Shown: positions 26,382-34,886 of the stretch, piece by piece
Position numbering within the stretch: the first letter of the stretch is position 1
Layout: every line of letters starts with the position of its first letter
NCBI RefSeq assembly: GCF_009792895.1
Contig: NZ_WSSC01000001.1
Span: forward strand, 682,001-746,000
Origin: Pigmentibacter ruber
GTDB taxonomy: Bacteria > Bdellovibrionota_B > Oligoflexia > Silvanigrellales > Silvanigrellaceae
Direction of reading: 5' to 3'
DNA: 64,000 nt
The notes under the pieces: generated by a model
What the model saw: only the letters and a program-made list of their open reading frames with translations
Told to the model about the DNA's origin: nothing
Databases searched by the model: none
Position numbers and translations under genes: made by a program

Positions 26382-26942
26382 ATGGATAAAAATCAATTAA
26401 TAAGTAAAATAAAAGAAGGTATGGAGAAAACAATCTCTTCTTTGCAATCTGACTTACAAAAAGTAAGAACAGGACGTGCATCGGCTTCGTTGCTAGATGA
26501 TGTACGTGTAGAATCCTATGGTTCTTTAATGCCTTTGACAAAAATTGCTACATTAGCAACTCCAGAAGCAAGATTAATCACAGTAAATCCTTTTGATAAA
26601 AGTATGTTATCAGCTGTAGAAAAAGCTATTTTGACATCAGGCTTAGGTTTGACACCAAATAATGATGGTAAAATTATTCGTATACCAATCCCTGCACTTT
26701 CAGAAGATCGCCGGAAAGAACTTGCTAAGCAAGTTAAAAAAATTGGTGAAGAGGCTAAAGTAGCAGTCCGTCATCATCGCCAAGAAGGTAACACTAAGGC
26801 TAAAGCTTTTCAAAAAGAACATGGATGGTCTGAAGATGAAGTAAAAAGAGCAAGTGATGAAGTCCAAAAATTAACAGATTCTTATGTTAAAAAAGTGGAT
26901 GAATTATGCGCACAAAAAGAAAAAGAAGTTTTAACAGTTTAA
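26382..26942 (+). CDS. frr: Ribosome recycling factor
   Basis: A 186-residue protein of standard RRF length. With EF-G it splits post-termination ribosomes. VRTGRASASLLDDVRVESYG, then the INPFD-like VNPFDKSML, PALSEDRRKELAKQVKK and VRHHRQEGNTKAKAFQKE are diagnostic. RBS AAAGGA lies before the ATG. pyrH and tsf, frequent neighbours of frr, are not adjacent. Confidence 0.97.
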   Translation: MDKNQLISKIKEGMEKTISSLQSDLQKVRTGRASASLLDDVRVESYGSLMPLTKIATLATPEARLITVNPFDKSMLSAVEKAILTSGLGLTPNNDGKIIRIPIPALSEDRRKELAKQVKKIGEEAKVAVRHHRQEGNTKAKAFQKEHGWSEDEVKRASDEVQKLTDSYVKKVDELCAQKEKEVLTV

Positions 26943-26997
26943 ATAAAGCTTTGTAATTATTTTATTTGCTCACTAATTTTTGAAGTAGAGGAAACTT

Positions 26998-27747
26998 GTG
27001 TATATAAAAACTTTTTTCATATTCACATTTTTATCTCTCTTTACTCTTAAAATTTATCCAAAAAATAATGATATTATTATTCTGACTGGTGAATATCCAC
27101 CTTATAGTTCTCAGCTAATTCCAGGAAATGGAATTGCTGTAGAAATTGTAAAAAAAGTATGTGAACTTGCAAATTTAAATTGTAGTCTGCAATTTTTACC
27201 TTGGTTAAGATGTGAATATTTATTAGAAAATGGGAAAGCTTTTGCAGCTTTTCCTTATGCATACTCTGATGAAAGGAAAGAAAAATATTTTTATAGTGAA
27301 CCCATTTTTTTTGCAGATCCTTATATTTTTATTTATAAAGATAAAATAAAAATAAGTAGTGAAATTTCATTAAATGAAATTAAAAAGCTTGATTTAACAA
27401 TAGGAATAATACGTGGAAGTTTTTATTCAGAATATTTTCAAAATTTGAAAATAAAATTTGAAGAATCTAGCGATTATTCTTCTCTCTTAAAAAAACTTCT
27501 TAATAATAGAATAGACGCGATTGTTGAAGGAATTATAGTTTTAAAATCTGAGATTAAATCTCTAAAACTTCCTAATTTAGATAGAATAAAAAGTATAAGG
27601 ATTTCTGATTTTAAAAATACTGGCAATATGTTAATTGTCTCAAAAAAATATCCTAATAATCAAGAAATTCTAGAAAAAATGAACTCAGCTATTAAAAAAT
27701 TGAAAAATAATGGAACAATTGACAAAATAATTAAAAAATATAATTAA
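26998..27747 (+). CDS. Periplasmic solute-binding protein, SBP_bac_3-like
   Basis: The start is GTG at 26998, preceded by GAGGAAACTT. The 249-residue product has a signal peptide (residues 1-21). ILTGEYPPYSSQLIPGNGIA, VCELANLNCSLQFLPWLRCE and FAAFPYAYSDERKEKYFYSE follow the amino-acid-binding-protein plan. The C-terminal helix AIKKLKNNGTIDKIIKKYN is typical. It is the fourth orphan binding protein in the window. No permease is adjacent and the ligand is unknown. Confidence 0.8.
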   Translation: MYIKTFFIFTFLSLFTLKIYPKNNDIIILTGEYPPYSSQLIPGNGIAVEIVKKVCELANLNCSLQFLPWLRCEYLLENGKAFAAFPYAYSDERKEKYFYSEPIFFADPYIFIYKDKIKISSEISLNEIKKLDLTIGIIRGSFYSEYFQNLKIKFEESSDYSSLLKKLLNNRIDAIVEGIIVLKSEIKSLKLPNLDRIKSIRISDFKNTGNMLIVSKKYPNNQEILEKMNSAIKKLKNNGTIDKIIKKYN

Positions 27748-27758
27748 AATTTATCAAT

Positions 27759-29093
27759 TTATTTTTCTTGATAGGCTTTTGCTTTTATAAGGAATGCTAG
27801 GAAAAAAATTGAGATAGCCGAACATGTTATTAGAGTTATAAAAAAGCTTTCCCAACCAAATTTATCTAAAATCATACCTACTGGGCCGCCTGCAACAAAC
27901 GCTCCTAAATAACCTATCCATCCTATAAAACCAGTTGAAGTAGCTGCTGCTTTTTTATGAGAAAGTTCAACAGCTGCGATACCTATTAACATTTGTGGAC
28001 CAAAAACAAAAAAACCTATGGCACCAACCAAAATAGTATCTAACCAAATATATCCTGCACTTAATTGCCAGAAAAAGACTATAAATATTCCCATTAGTAA
28101 AGCAAAAAGAAAGTTTACATAACCTCGTCCACCTTTAAAAATGACGTCAGAAAACCAACCAGCTACTATACTTCCAAAAAAACCACCTACTTCAAATGCT
28201 GCAATAACAGTACCTGCTGTTGTTGAATTACTGTAACCTTTTTTCTCAATCAAATAAGGCATAGTCCAGTCATTCATAACAATTCTAACTATATAAACAA
28301 AAAAATATGCAAAAGCTAATAGCCAAATATACTTATTTTTAAAGATATACTTAAAGAATATTTCTTTTAATGATTTATTATTTTGATCATTTATTATATT
28401 TTTTTCTTCATTTTTGTATTTTTCTATTGAAGGAAGACCCAGACTTTCTGGTGTATCACGCAAACGATTTGCTAGAAAAATTCCTATTAAAATTGCAAAA
28501 AATCCATTTATCATCATTGCATATCGCCAACCATAAATATTAGCGAGAAAAACAATAATTATTGGAATGATGGCGCCTCCTAAATTATGTGAGGTATTCC
28601 AAACTCCCCACCATCTTCCTCTTTCTGATTGAGCATACCAATAGCTCAAAAATTTTGCACAAGGGGGCCAACCAAAACCTTGAAACCAGCCATTTAAAGC
28701 CCAGAAAAATACAAATAACCAAAAATAGGAAGACAAACCAAATAATATATTTAATACACCTGTTGCCATTAAGCCAAAGGCCATAAAATAGCGCGCATTT
28801 GCGCGATCAGACAATATACCACTTACAAACTTACTAATTCCATAACTTATTGCCAAAACGCTTCCAATCCAACCAAGACTTCCTTTATCAAGTTGTAAAT
28901 CACTTGCTATGTTTGGCATTACAAATGTAAATGATTTTCTTGTAAAGTAGTATACGGCATAACCAATATACATTGAATAAAAAATTCTTATACGCCAATA
29001 TTTATAATCAATATCGATTTTTTTAGGATCTATCACTTCTGGGAGTGCTGTTGGTTGCTTAAATTTATTTAAAATTTTGCAGACGAAAGACAT
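27759..29093 (-). CDS. MFS transporter, organophosphate:phosphate antiporter family (GlpT/UhpT/UhpC-like)
   Basis: A 444-residue, 12-helix MFS protein. YYFTRKSFTFVMPNIASDL near the first helix and GWFQGFGWPPCAKFLSYWY in the loop after helix 4 are signature segments of the GlpT/UhpT/UhpC group, which exchange sugar phosphates or glycerol-3-phosphate for phosphate. RGRWWGVWNTSHNLGGAIIP is also conserved. Substrate choice (hexose phosphate or G3P), or a UhpC-like receptor role, cannot be settled. No uhpAB regulators or glp enzymes are adjacent. Confidence 0.88.
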   Translation of the reverse strand: MSFVCKILNKFKQPTALPEVIDPKKIDIDYKYWRIRIFYSMYIGYAVYYFTRKSFTFVMPNIASDLQLDKGSLGWIGSVLAISYGISKFVSGILSDRANARYFMAFGLMATGVLNILFGLSSYFWLFVFFWALNGWFQGFGWPPCAKFLSYWYAQSERGRWWGVWNTSHNLGGAIIPIIIVFLANIYGWRYAMMINGFFAILIGIFLANRLRDTPESLGLPSIEKYKNEEKNIINDQNNKSLKEIFFKYIFKNKYIWLLAFAYFFVYIVRIVMNDWTMPYLIEKKGYSNSTTAGTVIAAFEVGGFFGSIVAGWFSDVIFKGGRGYVNFLFALLMGIFIVFFWQLSAGYIWLDTILVGAIGFFVFGPQMLIGIAAVELSHKKAAATSTGFIGWIGYLGAFVAGGPVGMILDKFGWESFFITLITCSAISIFFLAFLIKAKAYQEK

Positions 29094-29421
29094 ATTACTT
29101 CCTTTTAATTCTTGTATTTATAAAAAATACATAAAATAAATAAATTAGTTACAAATATTATTTTATTTTAGTAACTATTTAATTGTTGTTTTAACTATCA
29201 CAAATGTTCATTATTAGCAAAAAAATTGCAGAAATTAATTAGGAAAAACTAATTATATAAATTTATTTAAAATATTATTAATTTTTATTTTTTTGTTTTA
29301 ATTTTTTAAAAATTTGTATAAATATCTTTATAAATTTTCTTTTTTTAAAATATTTATTATGATTATTTAATGTTAAAAATTAAAATAATTGTTTTAATTA
29401 TTTTATAAAAAAAATTTTAAT
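29094..29421. other. AT-rich spacer
   Basis: About 330 bp of very AT-rich sequence between the MFS gene and an unknown gene. No open frame or clear promoter could be picked out. It probably contains the promoter of the MFS gene. Confidence 0.4.
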
Positions 29422-30810
29422 TTAATAGTAAGCTTCTAAATTACTAGCTTTAAACTCATTTAAGATAAACAAATAATTGAGTAAGTTTTGTGCAATATAT
29501 AGAAATTCGTTTCTGTTTTTATTAATATTTTTTGTTATTTTCAAATAAATATTTCCAATTATTTCATAATTTAACTGAATTTTTTCTCTTGTAATAAAAG
29601 AAATTGTTTCATCAAGTAATTTTTTATTACTAAATAAAAAATTTGAGTTAAATTGACTAGTATGAATTAAAGTCCTTTCTAATAAAATAGGATTACTTTT
29701 GAAATATTCTTTTGAATCTTTAAATATTTTTTCTGCAAGTTCAGGAAAAAGAAGTTTTTTATTTTTTTTGAGATGTATAGCTTTTAAATAAGCTTTAATT
29801 ATTTGTTCTTCGCGTAAGTATGATTTTTTTATTTTATAGATAGTTAATGCTAATTCTTTATTAGGAAGTTGGAATTCTGTGTTGCGATGGAAGCTATAAT
29901 CAGAAATTTTATAATTTTCATTTAAATCAAGTGAAATATCAAAAAAATCTTGTACATCTTTATATTGGATATTAGAAATATCCAAAAAATTAAATATTTC
30001 ATAATTATTTCCATTGAATTTTAAGTAAAGCATTAAATTACTATTATTTTTTTTATTCTCAATAAATTTTTTTATCAAAAAATCATACAGATGATATCTA
30101 TAATTATCGTTTGTTATAGGGATAAAGTTAATTAGAATATCTTTGTGTAGATCTAATAATACTTTTGTTAAATTACAACTACTATCTATTAAATCAAAGT
30201 TAGTATTCAACATTTGAATGGCATAATCAATTCTTTCATCTGTAGAGGATTTTGAATAAGCTGAAGAAATGAAAGTCTTTTCAATTTGTTGTGGTGTTAA
30301 CTTTGATAATAAATTTTTATCTTTTAAAATTTGATAAAGCAGTAAATTATTAATAGGTGATTTGTTTTTTAATTTATGTACATTTAATTCTGGTAATATA
30401 AATTGATATCCATTTCTCAAATCCTCAATACTAATAAAATTAGATTTTTTTTGCAATATTACAGTAGCAATACCAGCATCTAAAACATCAAAGTCAATTT
30501 CATATTGTTCATTTTTGTCTGGATTAACAATGGCAAGAAAAAGTAGGCCAATTTTTTTATTTGGAAATTTTTCTATTTCAGTAATCAGTTTAGAATTTAA
30601 TGAGTGTAATTTTTTTTTAAGAGAAGAAACAATTGTCTTTTCTGTTGTAGTTTTAATTTTTTTATTTAAATCATGAGTTTTTTTTATTTCTTTAAGAAAA
30701 GAAACTATTTTACTATCTTCATATATTTTTGAATAATAAGATTTTTCATTTATTTTTGCGTGCACTTCAAAGTTTATTATAAATATTATAATTACTGTTA
30801 GTAATTTCAT
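29422..30810 (-). CDS. Exported hypothetical protein
   Basis: The ATG at 30810 gives a tidy signal peptide (MKLLTVIIIFIINFEVHA). An in-frame ATG at 30834 would add eight residues; neither has a strong ribosome binding site. The 462-residue product is Lys-, Asn-, Ile- and Leu-rich with many predicted amphipathic helices, which suggests a helical repeat or scaffold, but no repeat unit or family is evident. It stands alone between two AT-rich spacers. Unusually strong A/T bias in its codons matches the flanking DNA. Confidence 0.6.
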   Translation of the reverse strand: MKLLTVIIIFIINFEVHAKINEKSYYSKIYEDSKIVSFLKEIKKTHDLNKKIKTTTEKTIVSSLKKKLHSLNSKLITEIEKFPNKKIGLLFLAIVNPDKNEQYEIDFDVLDAGIATVILQKKSNFISIEDLRNGYQFILPELNVHKLKNKSPINNLLLYQILKDKNLLSKLTPQQIEKTFISSAYSKSSTDERIDYAIQMLNTNFDLIDSSCNLTKVLLDLHKDILINFIPITNDNYRYHLYDFLIKKFIENKKNNSNLMLYLKFNGNNYEIFNFLDISNIQYKDVQDFFDISLDLNENYKISDYSFHRNTEFQLPNKELALTIYKIKKSYLREEQIIKAYLKAIHLKKNKKLLFPELAEKIFKDSKEYFKSNPILLERTLIHTSQFNSNFLFSNKKLLDETISFITREKIQLNYEIIGNIYLKITKNINKNRNEFLYIAQNLLNYLFILNEFKASNLEAYY

Positions 30811-30834
30811 GATTTTAACTTTCAAAATAAGCAT

Positions 30835-31151
30835 TACTTAATATTTATGAATTAAAGTTAATTCATAATGAGTAAATATTTTGATATCAATTAAATTTTT
30901 TGAAATCAATATTATAAAAAATGTTTCTTTAAAAATATTAAGGCAATGAATTGTAAATAAAAATTATAATTAAAAATAATAGATTGATTTATAAAAAAAT
31001 AAATTTTAGATAAATAATTAGAGTGTTTAATAAATAATGTCAGTTAAGTTAGGTACATGTTCTTTTTCTAAATATACATTCTCAACACTTAAGTGGCATT
31101 AATATTAATTTTACTAAGTAAAATCCGATGAATTTTTGAAGCTAAAAAAAA
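30835..31151. other. AT-rich spacer
   Basis: Roughly 315 bp with no supported coding frame, RNA or repeat. It separates two minus-strand genes and presumably carries the promoter of the exported hypothetical gene. Confidence 0.4.
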
Positions 31152-31745
31152 TCATTGGATTATGATCTGTGATGAAGAGTCTAAATTTTCTAATATTTCA
31201 ATTAAATCTTTTTCACTAAAGGCAACACAACCCGCAGTTGATTTGGTCGTAGAAGATTTTACATGTAAAAATATTGCACTTCCCTTAGCTTTGACAACAG
31301 GCTCGTCATTATATCCTATGACTAAAATAATATCATAAAGGTGATCATCTCGCCATAAATTTTCGTGAGAATAAGGGAAAGGAAGTTTTATATATTTATT
31401 ATAATGGGGCGATTGAGGATCATCGCACCAACCATCATCTTTCTGTATTTTTTGAAGGGGAATTTTTAAACTATTAATTTTATTACCTATTCTGTCTTCT
31501 CTATAAAAGATTTTTCTAATAGGATATTTTCCTAACGGCGTGGACAAGTCACCTTCTTTTTTATTTGAAGTCGTACTGTTTTTTCCTAAAACGCAAGAAT
31601 ATGTTTTATTATTTATTTTGGCAGTACAATTAGATTCTCCACGTACTCCATTGATTTCTAAATTTAGACCGAAAATGAATTGCTGAATATTGATGACAAT
31701 AAAAATTAAGATGAAATATTTAATAAAAATGATGAAAGATTTCAT
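31152..31745 (-). CDS. L,D-transpeptidase (YkuD family)
   Basis: A 197-residue exported protein with an N-terminal hydrophobic segment (residues 8-26). The catalytic region reads AIFLHV, then STAGCVAFSE: the HxxxxxxSxxGC motif with cysteine nucleophile of YkuD enzymes, which make or edit 3-3 peptidoglycan crosslinks or attach lipoproteins. STPLGKYPIRKIF is a second family segment (the TPxG motif). It is short and lacks LysM or other binding domains. It acts in the periplasm. Confidence 0.85.
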   Translation of the reverse strand: MKSFIIFIKYFILIFIVINIQQFIFGLNLEINGVRGESNCTAKINNKTYSCVLGKNSTTSNKKEGDLSTPLGKYPIRKIFYREDRIGNKINSLKIPLQKIQKDDGWCDDPQSPHYNKYIKLPFPYSHENLWRDDHLYDIILVIGYNDEPVVKAKGSAIFLHVKSSTTKSTAGCVAFSEKDLIEILENLDSSSQIIIQ

Positions 31746-31906
31746 AAATTCCTTTAGACAAAATAAAGTTAAAAAAATATTAAATCTAAAATAACAAAAT
31801 AAATAGATATGAAAAGATAAAGCATATGATTAAAAAATGGATTAGCAATCGTGTTCAAGATTTTGTGTATTTCTAGAACGATACTAAGCAAGAATTTAAA
31901 ATAATA

Positions 31907-32695
31907 TCAAAATAAGTCTTCACTCATCACTTGTGCCCACGCATTATGATTATGAATCGATTCAAAATTTTCAGCAGTGATCTCAAATTTTAATTTGTTA
32001 TCTTTTTCTTTTAGGTGAATAGCCGCTTCACGAACTAAATCTTCTACAAATCTAGGAGTGTTATATGCTTTTTCAGTAACAAATTTTTCATCTACTCTTT
32101 TTAAAATTGGATATACTGCAGAACTTGCTGATAATTCTGCAATATCAATGCAATCATGAATAGAAAGTGTGGGTTGCCAAAGTTTTAGTGTAATAAAACT
32201 ACGTTGACTATGTGCTCCGTATTCAGAAATTGCTTTACTACAAGGGCAAAGACTTTTGATGGGAACTTTTACCTGTAAAATAATTTCATTCATTTTTGTG
32301 TTAAGATTTGAGCTCACCTCAACAGTAACATCGACATTTGTTATGCCTTTAATTTTAGATATAGGTGCTTCTTTTTCATAAAAATATTGAAAGGAGGTTT
32401 TAATATAAGCTTTGGAACTTTCCAAGCGATTATTGATTTCTTCTGCCATTTGTTCAAGTTTTTGAAGGTTTAAGTGAGAACCAAATTCATAAAGAACACT
32501 TGGAAAACGGCTCATATGAGTTCCTTTTTTATGGGCGGGTAGCTCAACAAAAAAAGAGAAATTTGCAGTTGATGGTAAAACACTTTGTGTTGTTTGATTT
32601 AGATCTTCAAAAAGGATGGGATAATTTACTTCAGTAATCCCAACTTTAGCTATTTTTACCATTCTTTGATCAGGAGTTGCTTGAGTATCTTGCAT
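31907..32695 (-). CDS. folE2: GTP cyclohydrolase FolE2 (type IB)
   Basis: A 262-residue enzyme converting GTP to 7,8-dihydroneopterin triphosphate for folate and/or queuosine. VPIKSLCPCSKAISEYGAHS holds the conserved cysteine region, IHNHNAWA the C-terminal histidines, and PAHKKGTHMSRFPSVL the N-terminal tunnel-fold segment. FolE2 works with metals other than zinc and is often used under zinc limitation. A four-helix membrane protein gene lies 30 bp upstream in the same direction. Confidence 0.94.
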   Translation of the reverse strand: MQDTQATPDQRMVKIAKVGITEVNYPILFEDLNQTTQSVLPSTANFSFFVELPAHKKGTHMSRFPSVLYEFGSHLNLQKLEQMAEEINNRLESSKAYIKTSFQYFYEKEAPISKIKGITNVDVTVEVSSNLNTKMNEIILQVKVPIKSLCPCSKAISEYGAHSQRSFITLKLWQPTLSIHDCIDIAELSASSAVYPILKRVDEKFVTEKAYNTPRFVEDLVREAAIHLKEKDNKLKFEITAENFESIHNHNAWAQVMSEDLF

Positions 32696-32724
32696 AAAAG
32701 GCTTTCTAACGCTTATTTATAATT

Positions 32725-33210
32725 TTATTTGTTTAAACCACTTGGAAATCCCATGAAATTAGGTCTACCAATTTCTTTGCGAAAAGTCCAAGGGGTACCT
32801 AATAGCAATAAAATAACGGCTATTGTACAATAAATTGCTGAAGATTTGTATTTTTGGACAGAAAGTTTAGATTTCTTAGTTTTAATCCGGCCAATTTGAA
32901 TAAAAATAACAAATAATAGCATTGTAAAAATATGCTCAATTCCCCAGAATCGAAGAACTGTGCTTTTCATAGTAATGCTAATATTATTCAATGCAGCTTG
33001 CGAGATTGGGCTTAAAGCAAAATAAAGAATGAGCCCCATAACGAGTTGTAAATGAGTCAATCCGAGCAAAACTCCACCAAAAATGTGATCTTTTTTTGTA
33101 TATTCTGATTTTTTAAACCATCCTATGTATGAACGATACAAAACAAGAAGCAATAATAGTGCGATGAGCCATCTCGTCCAAGAGTGAATAAATACAATAC
33201 TTTCTAACAT
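32725..33210 (-). CDS. Small four-helix membrane protein with conserved histidines, unknown
   Basis: The ATG at 33210 follows GGAGTTTTGCTT; an upstream TTG is less likely. The 161-residue protein has four predicted membrane helices. Histidines sit at or near helix ends in FIHSWTRWL, GLTHLQLVMG and IEHIFTMLL, a layout like small cytochrome-b-type or heme-binding proteins. I do not know a named family. It precedes folE2 by 30 bp. Heme binding is speculative. Confidence 0.6.
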   Translation of the reverse strand: MLESIVFIHSWTRWLIALLLLLVLYRSYIGWFKKSEYTKKDHIFGGVLLGLTHLQLVMGLILYFALSPISQAALNNISITMKSTVLRFWGIEHIFTMLLFVIFIQIGRIKTKKSKLSVQKYKSSAIYCTIAVILLLLGTPWTFRKEIGRPNFMGFPSGLNK

Positions 33211-33307
33211 AAGCAAAACTCCTTTATCTTGACCATATATCCAAGCAGTGCTATTTCTCCCAGTGCCTCGCAGTCCAGAATATCAAATCTTTTAATAGGA
33301 TTTTTCA

Positions 33308-33715
33308 ATGTCTAATCTATTTAAAGGTCAGTTAGCAGCACCTCAGACAACTGAAATAACACATATCAACTCAGGAGCTACCATAAAAACAACCGCACCT
33401 AAAGATAATGGTGGTGATGGAAGTCTTTTTTCTCCAACTGATTTATTTTGCGCTTCATTGGGGGCTTGTGGAACGACTATTATGTCAATGTTTGCCACCG
33501 ATCATGCTATTCCATTGTCAAATATTAAATTTGAAGTTGAAAAAATAATGCAAAGTGCACCTAGAAAAGTAGCAAAAATTATTGTGAAGTATTTTATTCA
33601 TTCGAATTGTAGTGATGACCAATTTAAACGTTTAATTGCAGCTGGTAAAGCCTGTCCAGTAAAATTAACAATTCAAGAATGTGTTGAAATTGAAGAAAGT
33701 TATATCAGGGTTTAA
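33308..33715 (+). CDS. OsmC-family protein
   Basis: A 135-residue OsmC/Ohr-like protein. FCASLGACGTTIM holds the first conserved cysteine region and AGKACPVKLTI the second, the redox pair used to reduce organic hydroperoxides. Length is normal. The strand GGDGSLFSPTDLF matches the GG...SPxE/DL family motif. It probably belongs to the YhfA-like branch, whose substrates are uncertain. It overlaps the convergent metallophosphoesterase gene by 11 bp. Confidence 0.85.
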   Translation: MSNLFKGQLAAPQTTEITHINSGATIKTTAPKDNGGDGSLFSPTDLFCASLGACGTTIMSMFATDHAIPLSNIKFEVEKIMQSAPRKVAKIIVKYFIHSNCSDDQFKRLIAAGKACPVKLTIQECVEIEESYIRV

Positions 33716-34877
33716 TATACTTTTGTTGTTTAAAAGTTAATAATGATATTTCACATTCAGTACCTAAACGCATTGGCGGCCCCCAAAAACCAGTACCTTG
33801 ATTTACATAAATCTGTTGCTGATCGTTTAATCTGTAAAGACCTTTCACATATTTTTGATCTTTTTTAACTAAATAATTTAATGGCCAGATTTGCCCACCA
33901 TGAGTGTGCCCTGAAATTTGAATGTCAATAAATGGAAATTGGGGTATAAGCCTTGCATCCTTAGGTTGGTGCGCAAGTAAAATATTTAGAGCATTTTCGG
34001 TTTTAAAACCTTTTTGTTCTAAATGCATGACGGCCTGATGCAGTCTTTTATCAAGTTTTCTTGGAATTTTTTCATAACTAAGCCAGTGTCTATCTTCAAT
34101 TCCTATTATATTTAAATTTAAACTTTCAATTTCAATAGAGCAAGATGAATTTGAAATTACTTTCCATTTGAATTTTTCCAGAAAATGTTTTTTCCAATTT
34201 ATAGGGCCGCTATAATATTCATGATTACCTGTGATATAGAAAATTCCATGCTTAGCATATAAATTTTCTAAAGGTGCAATTTCTTTTTTGAGTTGATTTA
34301 ATGATCCATCCATTAAATCACCTGTTATAAATATAATATCTGGTTTTAAACTGTTTACTTGTTCAGTTAAATGACGCATTTTTTTTCTACCAATCAACCC
34401 AGAAACATGAATATCACTTAATACTACAAACTTTAATTCATTTATAATTTCAGGAAGATTATTTCTGATAGGAATTTCAGTTTTTATCACTGTAGGTTTT
34501 TTTAAAGCCTGGTATATTGAAAATAAAGTTAAAATTAAACCTAAAGCAAGAACAAAAAAACTTAAAAATTTAGAACTATAATTATTATAATTTAAATATA
34601 CACTTAATGGTGATGTTAAAATACAGATAACTGTAAAAATAAAAGCTGTTCCCATCCAAATGAACATTATGGTTTCAAATATTTTTCTTAAAAAATGAGG
34701 AACAAGACGTAAAATAATAAAACCAAAAAAAGTCATTGCCCATAAACAAATAAATGTTGATATCCAAAAAGGATTTTTTCCAAAAAGGGGATAAATTATT
34801 CTAAGATATAAATAATAATGACCTAGTAAGGTTACAGTTAAGGCAGCAGTTATAGAAAATAGCATTTTTAAAAACAT
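33705..34877 (-). CDS. Membrane-anchored metallophosphoesterase (YkuE/YaeI-like)
   Basis: A 390-residue protein with four or so N-terminal membrane helices (residues 1-120) and a calcineurin-like domain: VVLSDIHVSG, FITGDLMDG, YITGNHEYY, then ISGHTHGGQIWPL. These are the five metallophosphoesterase motifs carrying two metal ions. Relatives hydrolyse lipid or UDP-diacylglucosamine phosphoesters. AGG lies about 8 bp before the ATG, and the gene follows gspK by 9 bp, so it may be co-transcribed with the T2SS operon. The substrate is unknown. Confidence 0.85.
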   Translation of the reverse strand: MFLKMLFSITAALTVTLLGHYYLYLRIIYPLFGKNPFWISTFICLWAMTFFGFIILRLVPHFLRKIFETIMFIWMGTAFIFTVICILTSPLSVYLNYNNYSSKFLSFFVLALGLILTLFSIYQALKKPTVIKTEIPIRNNLPEIINELKFVVLSDIHVSGLIGRKKMRHLTEQVNSLKPDIIFITGDLMDGSLNQLKKEIAPLENLYAKHGIFYITGNHEYYSGPINWKKHFLEKFKWKVISNSSCSIEIESLNLNIIGIEDRHWLSYEKIPRKLDKRLHQAVMHLEQKGFKTENALNILLAHQPKDARLIPQFPFIDIQISGHTHGGQIWPLNYLVKKDQKYVKGLYRLNDQQQIYVNQGTGFWGPPMRLGTECEISLLTFKQQKYIKP

Positions 34878-34886
34878 AAAAATAAC

